34,032 bases of DNA from CAITNM01 sp037138055 (GCA_037138055.1 JBAXJB010000015.1:1-34032), one strand, 5' to 3'; shown: positions 1 to 8,362, counted from the first letter of the stretch. Made by a program: numbers and translations. The notes: generated by a model not told the origin, from the letters alone.

Positions 1-81
1 AAGCTGTTTCAACTGCATGTTATATAATTAAATTATATGTAGTCAGCTATAGTTTCACTTGACCAGGCAAATTTATCACCT

Positions 82-210
82 ATGGCTTTTGAGTTTTATC
101 AAGAGTGTAAAAAGGTGAACGCTGAAAAAATTGCGATGCATGGTTACAGGATAAAATTCAAAAATTATATCGATGGGCTTGAGGATATAGTCAAGAGTTA
201 TCCTCAATAA
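82..210 (+). CDS. doubtful small ORF, possible gene remnant
   Basis: A 42-codon reading frame starts at ATG 82 and stops at TAA 208. The frame is open back to position 43, just after a TAG, so it could be the tail of a broken gene. The product is charged and lysine-rich, with no signal peptide or membrane segment, and I do not recognise it. No Shine-Dalgarno sequence precedes the ATG. The stop codon runs directly into a terminator hairpin, the only sign that a transcript once ended here. It may be non-coding. Confidence 0.25.
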   Translation: MAFEFYQECKKVNAEKIAMHGYRIKFKNYIDGLEDIVKSYPQ

Positions 211-240
211 AAAACCCGCAATAAAGCGAGTTTTTTATTT
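209..240. terminator. bidirectional intrinsic terminator after hppA
   Basis: Arms 209-219 and 226-236 pair with one mismatch around a 6-nt loop. An A-run precedes the stem and a T-run follows it, so it works on either strand. It lies 19 bp past the hppA stop on the minus strand and should end the hppA transcript. On the plus strand it would end anything entering from the left edge. Confidence 0.75.
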
Positions 241-258
241 TGTATTACTACTAGGGTA

Positions 259-2340
259 TTAGCGAGCAAGAATTGCCAGTAGCAGCAATGCCACAATGTT
301 AATAATTTTAATCATTGGGTTGATTGCGGGACCAGCGGTATCTTTATAAGGGTCACCTACTGTATCACCAGTAATGGCAGCTTTATGTGCCTCAGACCCT
401 TTACCGCCAAAGTGACCATCTTCAATGTACTTCTTTGCATTATCCCAAGCTCCACCGCCTGATGTCATGGAAATTGCCACGAACAATCCGGTAACGATAG
501 TGCCCATTAGCATAGCGCCTAGGGCTGCAAATGCTTCGGCTTGACCTACAACAAAGTTTACAATGACGTAAATTGCAACTGGAGCTATTAGAGGTAGCAT
601 TGAAGGAACGATCATTTCCGTAATTGCTGACTTAGTAAGCATATCAACAGCTGCACTGTAATCTGGGCGAGCTGTGCCTTCCATGATTCCTGGAATTTCT
701 TTAAATTGACGTCGTACTTCAACAACAACGGCGCTTCCTGCACGTCCAACAGCTTTCATACCCATAGAAGCAAACAAGAATGGCAACATGCCACCAATCA
801 GCAAGCCAATAAGTACGTATGGATCTTCTAAGCTAAATTCCACCGAAAGAGATGGGAAATAGTGTTTCAGATCTTGAGTGTACGCAGAAAACAGCACAAG
901 AGCAGCTAAACCAGCAGAGCCAATGGCATATCCTTTAGTTACAGCTTTTGTTGTATTTCCAACTGCATCTAATGCATCGGTTACTGTACGAACAGATTTT
1001 GGCAATTCAGCCATTTCTGCAATACCACCAGCATTGTCTGTAACAGGTCCATAAGCATCAAGTGCTACAACCATGCCAGCCAACGCTAACATTGTTGTTG
1101 CTGCAACAGTAATACCCAATATGCCTGCTTGAAGGTGAGCAACCAAAATTCCTATGCAAATAATTACAACAGGAAGTGCAGTTGATTCCAATGAAACAGC
1201 CAAACCTTGGATAATGTTTGTTGCATGACCAGTCGTGGAAGACTGAGCAATGCTTCGCACAGGGCAGTAGTTCGTAGAGGTGTAGTACTCAGTTACCCAT
1301 ACTAATAATCCTGTAACGACTAAGCCAGTTAGTCCGCATATATGCAAAGACGTTATGCTAAAGCTTTGATTGTTAATAACCATAGCTTCTGTCACGCTGC
1401 CAAACATATGATTGGTTACCCAAAAGATTAATCCTGCTGAAAGAACTGATGCAGCAAGCAAACCTTTGTACAGGGCTTTCATGATGTTCTTGTCTTTACC
1501 AAGACGCACAAAAAACGTTCCAGCAATTGTACCAACAATACATACAGCACCTAATGCTAATGGATAAGTCATCAATTTTTGTTGTAGATCACCTGTAAAA
1601 TAGATGGCTGCCAAAAGCATAGAAGCAACGATAGTTACTACATATGTCTCAAAGAGATCAGCTGCCATTCCTGCGCAGTCACCAACGTTATCTCCAACGT
1701 TATCTGCAATAACTGCAGGGTTACGTGGATCATCTTCTGGAATTCCTGCTTCAAGTTTTCCAACAAGGTCAGCCCCTACGTCAGCCCCTTTAGTGAAAAT
1801 ACCGCCACCAAGACGAGCAAAAATAGAGATAAGAGAAGCACCAAATCCTAAAGCAATTAAGGCTTCTAGCAGCTGACGCTGTTCAACCTCTGCATGGATT
1901 AAATAGAAATAATATAGAGCAACTCCTAGCAATCCAAGACCAACGACCAAGAGACCGGTAACGGCACCGGCTTTGAATGCGATAGAAAGTGCTGGAGCTA
2001 GGCCTTTGCGAGCTGCTTCTGCTGTACGCACGTTAGCGCGCACTGACACATTCATGCCTACATAGCCTGCGCATCCAGATAGCAAAGCGCCTATTACAAA
2101 GCCGATTGCTACTAATTTTGACATAAAGAAACCAAGTGCGACGGCTATCACAACACCAACAACACCAATAGTGCTGTATTGACGGTTAAGATAGGCTTTT
2201 GCGCCTTCTTGAATTGCACGAGCTATTTCTTGCATACGATCAGTTCCTGCACTACATGCAAAAACGCTGCTAGCTGCAAATATGGCATATACAATTGCCA
2301 AAGCTCCACAGCTAATAATTATTAATGATAAAGAGTCCAT
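259..2340 (-). CDS. hppA: membrane-bound K+-independent proton-pumping pyrophosphatase
   Basis: This enzyme hydrolyses pyrophosphate and pumps H+ across the inner membrane, recovering energy from biosynthetic PPi. The 693-residue length and repeated hydrophobic helices fit the family. The signature DVGADLVGK lies at 187-195, followed by the acidic PPi/Mg-binding stretch around 201-221 (EDDPRNP, DNVGDNVGD). Near the C-terminus are GDTVGDPYKDT and GPAINP, also conserved. In GNTTK (461-465) the last residue is Lys465; Lys here is the established mark of the K+-independent subclass, whereas K+-dependent enzymes have Ala. The gene stands alone, with its own promoter candidate (2372-2401) and terminator. 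The Shine-Dalgarno is weak (GGGA very near the ATG). No key residue appears missing. Confidence 0.97.
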   Translation of the reverse strand: MDSLSLIIISCGALAIVYAIFAASSVFACSAGTDRMQEIARAIQEGAKAYLNRQYSTIGVVGVVIAVALGFFMSKLVAIGFVIGALLSGCAGYVGMNVSVRANVRTAEAARKGLAPALSIAFKAGAVTGLLVVGLGLLGVALYYFYLIHAEVEQRQLLEALIALGFGASLISIFARLGGGIFTKGADVGADLVGKLEAGIPEDDPRNPAVIADNVGDNVGDCAGMAADLFETYVVTIVASMLLAAIYFTGDLQQKLMTYPLALGAVCIVGTIAGTFFVRLGKDKNIMKALYKGLLAASVLSAGLIFWVTNHMFGSVTEAMVINNQSFSITSLHICGLTGLVVTGLLVWVTEYYTSTNYCPVRSIAQSSTTGHATNIIQGLAVSLESTALPVVIICIGILVAHLQAGILGITVAATTMLALAGMVVALDAYGPVTDNAGGIAEMAELPKSVRTVTDALDAVGNTTKAVTKGYAIGSAGLAALVLFSAYTQDLKHYFPSLSVEFSLEDPYVLIGLLIGGMLPFLFASMGMKAVGRAGSAVVVEVRRQFKEIPGIMEGTARPDYSAAVDMLTKSAITEMIVPSMLPLIAPVAIYVIVNFVVGQAEAFAALGAMLMGTIVTGLFVAISMTSGGGAWDNAKKYIEDGHFGGKGSEAHKAAITGDTVGDPYKDTAGPAINPMIKIINIVALLLLAILAR

Positions 2341-2371
2341 ATCCCATTAAGTTAAAAAGTTTCATACATTC

Positions 2372-2401
2372 CTTATACTAAAAATTTGGGAAAGCGTCCA
2401 A
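2372..2401 (-). promoter_or_regulatory. candidate sigma70 promoter for hppA
   Basis: Read on the minus strand, TTGGAC (2396-2401) and TATAAG (2372-2377) are separated by 18 bp. They lie about 30 bp upstream of the hppA ATG. The assignment rests on consensus match and position only. Confidence 0.5.
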
Positions 2402-2495
2402 TTCGACTTTTGTTATCTCAAATAAAAATAGCTATTTCATGAAAAAGACTTAGCTGTTAGCTTTAGTACATTAATTTTTCTTAAAATTTCTGAGG

Positions 2496-3236
2496 ATGAT
2501 TCTTGTATTTATTGTTTTGAGCTTAGTTGCTGTGGCATTCTTGGCCCATTATAATTTTTGGCGTCCAGTAAAAAAATGTTCGATACCGCGAATTTTGATG
2601 TATCACAACACATCAAATCAGGTCTCTAGTGGCATGAACATAACCCCTGAATTACTAGAAAAACAAATTCAATATTTGATTAAGAAACAATACACGTTTT
2701 TAAAAATATCTGATTTGCCAAGTTTTACTCAGATTACAAAGCATGTTGTTTTAACTTTTGATGACGGATTTGTAGGGAATCACACTTATTTATTTGAGAT
2801 TTTGAAAAAATATAAAGTGCCTGCAACTATCTACCTGACACCTAATATTCAAGGTATTGAGGCATTAAGCTCTTCTCAAATTAAAGAAATGCAAACCAGT
2901 GGTTTTGTTGAATTTGGCGCACATACCATGACCCATGTAAATTTAACGAAAGCTGATAATGACAGAGCTCAAAAAGAAATTATTCAATCCAAAGAAGCTG
3001 TTGAAAAACTAACGGGCATTTCGTGCTATTCTTTTGCTTATCCTTACGGACGTTATAATGAACAGCATGTGCAAATGGTGAAAAATGCTGGTTTTACGAC
3101 TGCAGTAACTACCAAAAAAGCTATTGCTGCTTTTGATCATTCAAACCCATACACACTTCCAAGGCTTAGCATAAGTGGTTGCATAAACATGGTTCAGTTT
3201 TATTTAATTCTCAGCCGAGGGCGTTACAAATTATGA
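2496..3236 (+). CDS. membrane-anchored polysaccharide deacetylase (NodB fold, CE4)
   Basis: This is a 246-residue protein of the CE4/NodB family, metal-dependent enzymes that remove N- or O-acetyl groups from surface polysaccharides or peptidoglycan. An N-terminal hydrophobic segment (1-18) should anchor it in the inner membrane with the catalytic domain in the periplasm. Motif 1 TFDDG is at 87-91 (Asp89 base, Asp90 metal ligand), motif 2 HTMTH at 143-147 supplies the metal histidines, and motif 3 AYPYG is at 181-185, so the active site looks complete. The substrate cannot be read from sequence. A GAGG directly abuts the ATG at 2496, too close for an ordinary ribosome site, and TAA at 2472 rules out a much longer form. 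The next gene overlaps its stop by ATGA, so the two are probably translationally coupled. Confidence 0.9.
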   Translation: MILVFIVLSLVAVAFLAHYNFWRPVKKCSIPRILMYHNTSNQVSSGMNITPELLEKQIQYLIKKQYTFLKISDLPSFTQITKHVVLTFDDGFVGNHTYLFEILKKYKVPATIYLTPNIQGIEALSSSQIKEMQTSGFVEFGAHTMTHVNLTKADNDRAQKEIIQSKEAVEKLTGISCYSFAYPYGRYNEQHVQMVKNAGFTTAVTTKKAIAAFDHSNPYTLPRLSISGCINMVQFYLILSRGRYKL

Positions 3237-4000
3237 CTTTTATTAATGCAAGTGTTTATGTTATTTGTTGCAATGAGGAGTGCCATATTGGACGTTTACT
3301 TGATAACGTAAAAGAATTCAAAGAGGTTATTTTGGTTGATAGTGGCAGCACTGACCAAACTCTTGGTATTGCGGAAAAATTTTCAAACGTCACAATTTGT
3401 CATCAGCCTTGGTTGGGGTATGCCAAACAAAAAGCATTTGCTTTGAGCCAATGTACGAATAATTGGGTGCTCAATCTGGATGCCGATGAAATATTATCTG
3501 ATGAATTAAAAAATGATATTAAAAATGCAATCATTTTGAGCAACTGTGATGCTATATCCTGTCCATTAGCCGAAGTGTTTCTAGGAAAAACAGCTCATTC
3601 ATTTTCTAAGCATGCTGATAAAATTCGTTTTTTTAAAAAGACTCATGGTGAATATAATTTGGATGTATTAGTTCATGAATCGATTTCTATAAAAGGAAAA
3701 ATCAATTCAGTGAGGGGAGTGATCTACCACCACGGCCTTTCATCAATTGAAACGATGATTCAAAAGAATAACCAGTACTCAACTCTTGCTGCTTGTACTA
3801 AATTTGCACAGAAGAAAAAATCCAATATTTTGAAAATGATTTTTAGTTTTTTCTGGGCGTTTTTCCGAGCTTATTTTTTAAAACGTTTATTTTTAAACGG
3901 CACTCAAGGGTTTATACATAGTATGTCGATTGGTTTTTATGCATTCCTTAAAGAAGCCAAATTGTATGAGTTGGAAGTAATGGGAAAATCAAGAAAATAA
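3233..4000 (+). CDS. family 2 glycosyltransferase, WaaE/LgtF-like
   Basis: A 255-residue GT-A fold glycosyltransferase, probably adding a sugar to LPS core or another surface glycan on the cytoplasmic face. The N-terminus has the nucleotide-sugar fold with DSGSTD at 36-41, and the metal-binding DAD is at 83-85 within NLDADE. The overall pattern resembles the WaaE/LgtF beta-glucosyltransferase group (family resemblance, not proof of linkage). An upstream in-frame ATG at 3179 exists. I prefer 3233 because it overlaps the deacetylase stop as ATGA, has GAGGG 11-12 bp upstream, and starts the protein just before the first beta strand. The C-terminus has a hydrophobic/basic patch around 195-215, suggesting membrane association. 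Its stop lies 1 bp from the converging SDR stop. Confidence 0.88.
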   Translation: MTFINASVYVICCNEECHIGRLLDNVKEFKEVILVDSGSTDQTLGIAEKFSNVTICHQPWLGYAKQKAFALSQCTNNWVLNLDADEILSDELKNDIKNAIILSNCDAISCPLAEVFLGKTAHSFSKHADKIRFFKKTHGEYNLDVLVHESISIKGKINSVRGVIYHHGLSSIETMIQKNNQYSTLAACTKFAQKKKSNILKMIFSFFWAFFRAYFLKRLFLNGTQGFIHSMSIGFYAFLKEAKLYELEVMGKSRK

Positions 4001-4001
4001 G

Positions 4002-4925
4002 CTATGAAATTTTTTTCAAAAGCTTATCTACAACTTGATCTGGCAACCAATTTAGCAATCTTGTTACAACACTATAAAATAAAGAAGGCTCCATAGCATG
4101 TTGACCCTCTAGGGTATGTTCTACCATGTATTTTGCCAATTTTTCCGCAGACCAGGTAAAAGGAACATCCCCTTTAAGCCCTTTTGTAGCAATAGGTCCT
4201 GGATAAATAATTAAGAAACGTAGGCATGCATCAAAGTAGCTTCTTTGTAAGCTTTCAAAAGTTTTAGTGATAGCTGCTTTTGATGCAGAATATGCGGCAC
4301 CTCCTGGAGGCGCAAAAAATACATTAACAGAGCTAGTTAATGCAAAAGTAGTTGGTTTTTCTTTTAAATTTAAATATTCTGCCCATTCCTCAATCCACTT
4401 GAGAACACCGAAATAATTGGTGGCCATAATTTTATGATGATGAGCTGTTTCAATTTTTCTTGGATTTTCAGCAGCTTCTTCACCTGCAAGACCAGCATTT
4501 AAGAAAAATAATTCTGGATAACAGAATTTTGCTTTAAGTGCTTCCGAGATATTTTTAACTGCTTTTTCATCTGATACATCGCAGACAATAGGTAAAAAAG
4601 AGTCAGGAAATTCGTTGGCTAATGTCGTGAGTTTATCTAGTGAGCGTGCTACTCCAATTACTAACCAATCTTTTTTAATCATTTCCCGAGATAATGCTTC
4701 GCCAATGCCAGATGAGGCACCTGTTATCAAGCATATTCGTTTATTGTGACCTTTATTATTGCTCACAAAATCTGTTCCTACCGCTTGTCCCATCGATGGT
4801 ACATTCGATTTTATTGAGCTCTCTTGTGTTATTGATAACGACGCAGAAAGCGTACCAGGCATAAGTGTAAAAATTAGTAAAATTAATTTTGTAGCGACAG
4901 AGAAAAGGTAACGGAAATAAATCAT
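4002..4925 (-). CDS. SDR-family oxidoreductase with N-terminal signal/anchor sequence
   Basis: A short-chain dehydrogenase/reductase of 307 residues. The Rossmann nucleotide site TGASSGIG is at 68-75, NAG at 143-145, the catalytic Ser near 198-199 and YSASK at 212-216, so the NAD(P)-dependent catalytic set is present. Substrate unknown. The first ~60 residues are not part of the usual SDR fold. They contain a basic start, a hydrophobic stretch (about 12-22) and an ALA-like TLSAS site near 25-29, resembling a signal peptide or membrane anchor, followed by a polar linker. SDRs are normally cytoplasmic, so this is odd. The start at 4925 is supported by ATGA overlap with the upstream acetyltransferase stop. 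Met45 is a possible internal start that would give a conventional SDR. It is the last gene of the minus-strand run. Confidence 0.88.
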   Translation of the reverse strand: MIYFRYLFSVATKLILLIFTLMPGTLSASLSITQESSIKSNVPSMGQAVGTDFVSNNKGHNKRICLITGASSGIGEALSREMIKKDWLVIGVARSLDKLTTLANEFPDSFLPIVCDVSDEKAVKNISEALKAKFCYPELFFLNAGLAGEEAAENPRKIETAHHHKIMATNYFGVLKWIEEWAEYLNLKEKPTTFALTSSVNVFFAPPGGAAYSASKAAITKTFESLQRSYFDACLRFLIIYPGPIATKGLKGDVPFTWSAEKLAKYMVEHTLEGQHAMEPSLFYSVVTRLLNWLPDQVVDKLLKKIS

Positions 4926-5374
4926 ACTTCTTTCCTTAAATATAACTTAGCCAGGGGTCCATCATTTTTGTAGCCCAATGCTTTATAGAATTCATGTGAT
5001 CCGTCTTTTGCACGACGAAGTCCTGATGTCAGGTCAATAATGCACGGGCTTAATGTTTTTGCAATGTCTTCTACAAAATTCAACAATGCTTTGCCAATAC
5101 CTTGGCCACGATATTGCTTGTTTACGACAAGACCTTCAATATGTATTCTTGTTTTTGGTGATACTAGAAGCGTTGTTTTTGACCAGGCTGCTAAACCAAT
5201 TATTTCATTAGCTTTTTCAGCAACTGCAACACCATAGCCTTCTTTACCCATAAATATTTCAAGACGTTTTTCAAAGTCTTGTGCGTTTTGTGGGTAACCT
5301 AATTGTTCCATTAACGGTAAAAGATCGCGTGCATCGCTCATTGTAGCGATGCGAATGGCTGTTTCTTCACTCAT
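4922..5374 (-). CDS. GNAT-family N-acetyltransferase
   Basis: A 150-residue acyl-CoA-dependent N-acetyltransferase. The acetyl-CoA-binding motif A appears as RGQGIGKALL at about 88-97, preceded by the beta strand HIEGLVV. The C-terminal HEFYKALGY is the usual motif B. The acceptor, amine or protein, cannot be inferred. A frame extends to ATG 5395, overlapping the kinase gene, but I chose ATG 5374 because GAGAAG sits 6 bp upstream of it and the first beta strand (AIRIATMSDA) follows directly. The gene overlaps the downstream SDR gene by ATGA and begins 10 bp after the kinase stop, so all three are probably one message. Confidence 0.88.
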   Translation of the reverse strand: MSEETAIRIATMSDARDLLPLMEQLGYPQNAQDFEKRLEIFMGKEGYGVAVAEKANEIIGLAAWSKTTLLVSPKTRIHIEGLVVNKQYRGQGIGKALLNFVEDIAKTLSPCIIDLTSGLRRAKDGSHEFYKALGYKNDGPLAKLYLRKEV

Positions 5375-5384
5375 ACTTTTCTTC

Positions 5385-5915
5385 TCAATAATCATTTAAA
5401 AAATCACCATTCACAAAAGACAGCTCAATCTTGCTCAAATCCCGGTCATTGCTTATCTTCACGAATTTAGCGTTTGGATATTTTTCACGTAAATATGTAA
5501 TCGGTTTTTCAACGCGTTGATCAAAAGTCCACATGTATTTCAGTAATCTCCAGCTTGCCTTTTCAGGGCAGTCTTCAGCTCTATCATCAATTTCTATGCT
5601 CTTATCAAAAATTCTTTTAAATACGCGAATATAGCAAAGCCATCGCGGGAAATTTAAATATAAAACCAGGTCGGCTCTACGGTAGCGCATCTCTAGTGAT
5701 TTGATGCTATTGCCATCAATGATCCAAGAATTTGTATCAACAATTGATTGTTGGATATCTAAAAATTCTTGGGTGTTCCGTTCAATCCAATTTCTGGTGA
5801 AGAAATGCTTATCCAAGTGATGTAAGGGCAGGCCGGTTATTTTGTGTAAGTCGTGTGCAAATGTAGATTTTCCACTACCAGGACGCCCAAAAATCATAAT
5901 TCTTGATGGAGCCAT
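5385..5915 (-). CDS. P-loop kinase-like protein (adenylate kinase/FlaR-related)
   Basis: A 176-residue protein with a Walker A motif GRPGSGKS at 10-17, then LHHLDKHFF, a substrate-side motif of the adenylate-kinase-like family often annotated as DNA topology modulation protein FlaR. The family's true substrate is poorly established, so a nucleotide or small-molecule kinase is the most cautious reading. No membrane segment. It begins 6 bp after the MBOAT stop and is followed by the GNAT gene, which places it in the same operon. No clear Shine-Dalgarno precedes the ATG, consistent with coupling to the upstream gene. Confidence 0.8.
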   Translation of the reverse strand: MAPSRIMIFGRPGSGKSTFAHDLHKITGLPLHHLDKHFFTRNWIERNTQEFLDIQQSIVDTNSWIIDGNSIKSLEMRYRRADLVLYLNFPRWLCYIRVFKRIFDKSIEIDDRAEDCPEKASWRLLKYMWTFDQRVEKPITYLREKYPNAKFVKISNDRDLSKIELSFVNGDFLNDY

Positions 5916-5921
5916 GTTTCA

Positions 5922-7328
5922 CTAAAATTGCCAATAGAGGAATGGGCTCATTGGCTGTATCCTTGCTATTGCAAAGGATAGCATGCATGCCAATATGATT
6001 GCCCAGATAAAGTTTGGTTTCCAAAAAAACCACTTGGAGTTATTTTTTTCGTATTTCTGCCCAAATATTTCTTGAGTGTTAGGCCCAAAAATAGAAAATG
6101 CAAAAGCAGCAGTAATAGTTACCCAATTTTTATCAAATGCAAAAGAATTAAGGCTACCAAAAAACATTTTTGAAAGCAGTTGTGAAGCAATGCTTAAAGA
6201 AGATGATTTGAAAAATACCCAGCCTATAACTACAATTAAGAAAGTTGATGCCCAGCCTATTGAATTCCACAAAAAGTTATCATTTTTGAAAGTAGTCGGT
6301 GCCCAGATTCTCCATGCATGGTTTAAAATCAAGAAAAATCCATGCCATAGTCCCCAGACTAAAAATGTATACCCAGACCCATGCCATATTCCACAAACGA
6401 GCATAACAATCAAAACATTCCTTAATTTTTTAAAATCCCCATGTTTGCTACCTCCTAACGGAATGTATATGTAGTCTTTTAGAAAGCTAGACAATGTCAT
6501 GTGCCATTTTCTCCAAAAATCTATGATAGAAGTTGATTTATAGGGGCTATTAAAGTTAGCAGGCATATTGATATGAAATAATTTTGATATGCCAATTGCC
6601 ATATCACTGTATCCAGAAAAATCGAAATATAGTTGAAACGTATACGCTAAAATTCCTTTCCATGCATCAACCAAACTGAGATTGCTTACAGATAAAAAAG
6701 TAGGATCGGCAATCATTGCTAAGCGATCTGCTATAACTACCTTTTTAAAAATCCCAAAAACTAAAAAGCCTAAGCCAATCACGTAAAATTGATTATTTTT
6801 TGTTGCCTCTTTATTCCACTTAAACTGAGAAATCATATCTTTATGGTGAATTAGCGGGCCGGCAATTAAATGTGGAAAATAATTCACAAACAAAGAGTAG
6901 CTAGTAAAATTGGCAGACGTTGTCTTCTTTTTGTAAATATCAGCAAGGTAGGTGATTTGTGTGAAAGTGAAAAAAGAAATTCCCAGTGGCAAATTAATTT
7001 CCGAGGATGTTGCTGTGATTACACCAAAAATGGATAGCAAGAAGTAAAAGTATTTATAATAAATAAGTGCTAGTATGTTTACACAAATAGCAAACGTAAA
7101 TAAGAGCTTATTTTGTTTCTTTGCAATTTGGCCGCCGATGAAATAATTGAAAATTACAGAAGGTAGCAGTACATAAAAATTTTTCAAATCCCAAAAACCG
7201 TAAAAAACTAATGATGCTATTAACAAGTAGGCTGCAATATATTTTGAGTGTTGTTTTAGTAGTGCTGCAAAGCCAAGCCAGACAATAGGCAAAAAACATA
7301 ATAAAAAATTGTAGGAATTAAATAACAT
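5922..7328 (-). CDS. MBOAT membrane-bound O-acyltransferase, AlgI/PatA-like
   Basis: A 468-residue polytopic membrane protein of the MBOAT family, which brings acyl groups (usually acetyl) across the inner membrane for O-acylation of surface polymers. PLGISFFTF at 114-122 and the region FNSPY…DFWRKWH at 259-276 are typical of AlgI-like members. The invariant histidines are His316 in CGIWHG and His329 in WGLWHG, with His276 also conserved. Length is close to AlgI. The gene directly upstream (15 bp away) encodes an SGNH-like protein, the standard partner for this type of system (AlgI with AlgJ/X, PatA with PatB). The acceptor polymer is unknown. LPS, peptidoglycan or an exopolysaccharide are all possible. 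Confidence 0.93.
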   Translation of the reverse strand: MLFNSYNFLLCFLPIVWLGFAALLKQHSKYIAAYLLIASLVFYGFWDLKNFYVLLPSVIFNYFIGGQIAKKQNKLLFTFAICVNILALIYYKYFYFLLSIFGVITATSSEINLPLGISFFTFTQITYLADIYKKKTTSANFTSYSLFVNYFPHLIAGPLIHHKDMISQFKWNKEATKNNQFYVIGLGFLVFGIFKKVVIADRLAMIADPTFLSVSNLSLVDAWKGILAYTFQLYFDFSGYSDMAIGISKLFHINMPANFNSPYKSTSIIDFWRKWHMTLSSFLKDYIYIPLGGSKHGDFKKLRNVLIVMLVCGIWHGSGYTFLVWGLWHGFFLILNHAWRIWAPTTFKNDNFLWNSIGWASTFLIVVIGWVFFKSSSLSIASQLLSKMFFGSLNSFAFDKNWVTITAAFAFSIFGPNTQEIFGQKYEKNNSKWFFWKPNFIWAIILACMLSFAIARIQPMSPFLYWQF

Positions 7329-7343
7329 AAAAATTATCTCGCT

Positions 7344-8315
7344 TTAAGAATTAAAGAAATTTTTTAAAAAGATCGCAACTATTTTTGAATTAGTAATGGC
7401 GCCTTTATAGGTTAAATGAGTGTAATCAGAAAAATTTTCATTCTTTAATTTATAAGGTGCGTTTGCAGTTATGCCTTTATAAACCTCACAAAAATAATCA
7501 AATGATTCTTCTGTTTCTGCCATGGGCGCAAGATATACAACAACTTTTGTTTCCTGATTATTAAAATGTGAGACTAGTTTTTTAATCTTTTTCCTTGGGT
7601 CATATGCTGTGTTAAAATAGTCGCCGTAGGTATATCTACTCTTAAATTTAATATCGGAACTTAATCCGTTACTTGCAATATTCTTATTTTGAAAACCTTT
7701 GAATTCTTGATGTTCTTGATAGAGTTTTTTTAAATTTTCTTGTGAGACTGGAGGGGTGATTTTATCTATAAGGTACGTTGTAAATGCCGACATAATTTGT
7801 AAAAAATTATACTCTCCCGCATTATTTGTAAATAATGCCGCATCAGGATGCTTAAGATAAGCAAAAATTTGTTCAAAAGTTTTTAATGTGTACATGTTAG
7901 GAATTGATGGTGAGATATAATACACAATTAGCTTAGGTGGTGAATTGAATTTTAAGTATTTTCTAAGTATGGCTTCGTAACCAATGATTCCAGATCCACC
8001 ATATGTTGCAAGGTTAAGAACTTTTAATCCTGTTTCTTCCTCAATTATTTTCGGAGAAACACCCATTAAACAAGATGAATCACCAACAAAAATAACGTCA
8101 TTATTTTGATTAACATGTGATGTTTTATAATCAAGCATAACACTGTATTCGTTGAGTAACGAATTATCATAATGTATGAAAAGACCGCCAACTATGATAG
8201 GAAGCAAGATAGCAAAAGTAGTAGATAACCAAAAGAATTTTAAATATGACTGCAAAGAAGAAAAATCTTTGGTAAAGCGAATAAAAATGTTCAAAATAAT
8301 TTTTGGTAATTTCAT
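7344..8315 (-). CDS. membrane-anchored SGNH/AlgJ-like acyltransferase partner
   Basis: A 323-residue protein with one N-terminal membrane helix (about 28-48) and a predicted periplasmic domain. FVGDSSCLMG at 76-85 contains the block I GDS serine (Ser80), and D297xxH300 in SDYTHLT supplies the C-terminal Asp/His, so a Ser-His-Asp catalytic triad can be proposed. This arrangement matches the DltD/AlgJ/PatB type of SGNH-like enzymes that transfer acyl groups delivered by an MBOAT partner; the MBOAT gene follows 15 bp downstream. Sequence similarity to a named family is weak by eye, so the function is inferred from motifs plus context. It lies 47 bp downstream of era and has no strong promoter of its own that I can see. 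Confidence 0.78.
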   Translation of the reverse strand: MKLPKIILNIFIRFTKDFSSLQSYLKFFWLSTTFAILLPIIVGGLFIHYDNSLLNEYSVMLDYKTSHVNQNNDVIFVGDSSCLMGVSPKIIEEETGLKVLNLATYGGSGIIGYEAILRKYLKFNSPPKLIVYYISPSIPNMYTLKTFEQIFAYLKHPDAALFTNNAGEYNFLQIMSAFTTYLIDKITPPVSQENLKKLYQEHQEFKGFQNKNIASNGLSSDIKFKSRYTYGDYFNTAYDPRKKIKKLVSHFNNQETKVVVYLAPMAETEESFDYFCEVYKGITANAPYKLKNENFSDYTHLTYKGAITNSKIVAIFLKNFFNS

Positions 8316-8362
8316 AAGGTCATATCTTCTATTTTTTGTTTATTTTCTTTGTGTGTGAGCTG

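Noticed and set aside
1604..1876. 90-codon plus-strand frame inside hppA
   Set aside because: It is antisense to the conserved PPi-binding region of hppA; its Ser/Pro/Ala-rich translation reflects the codons of the real gene.
3179..3232. 18-codon N-terminal extension of the glycosyltransferase
   Set aside because: It overlaps the deacetylase, adds nothing to the GT-A fold, and the ATG at 3233 has ATGA coupling and a good ribosome site.
6076..6474. 132-codon plus-strand frame inside the MBOAT gene
   Set aside because: It is antisense to the catalytic histidine region and to conserved membrane helices.
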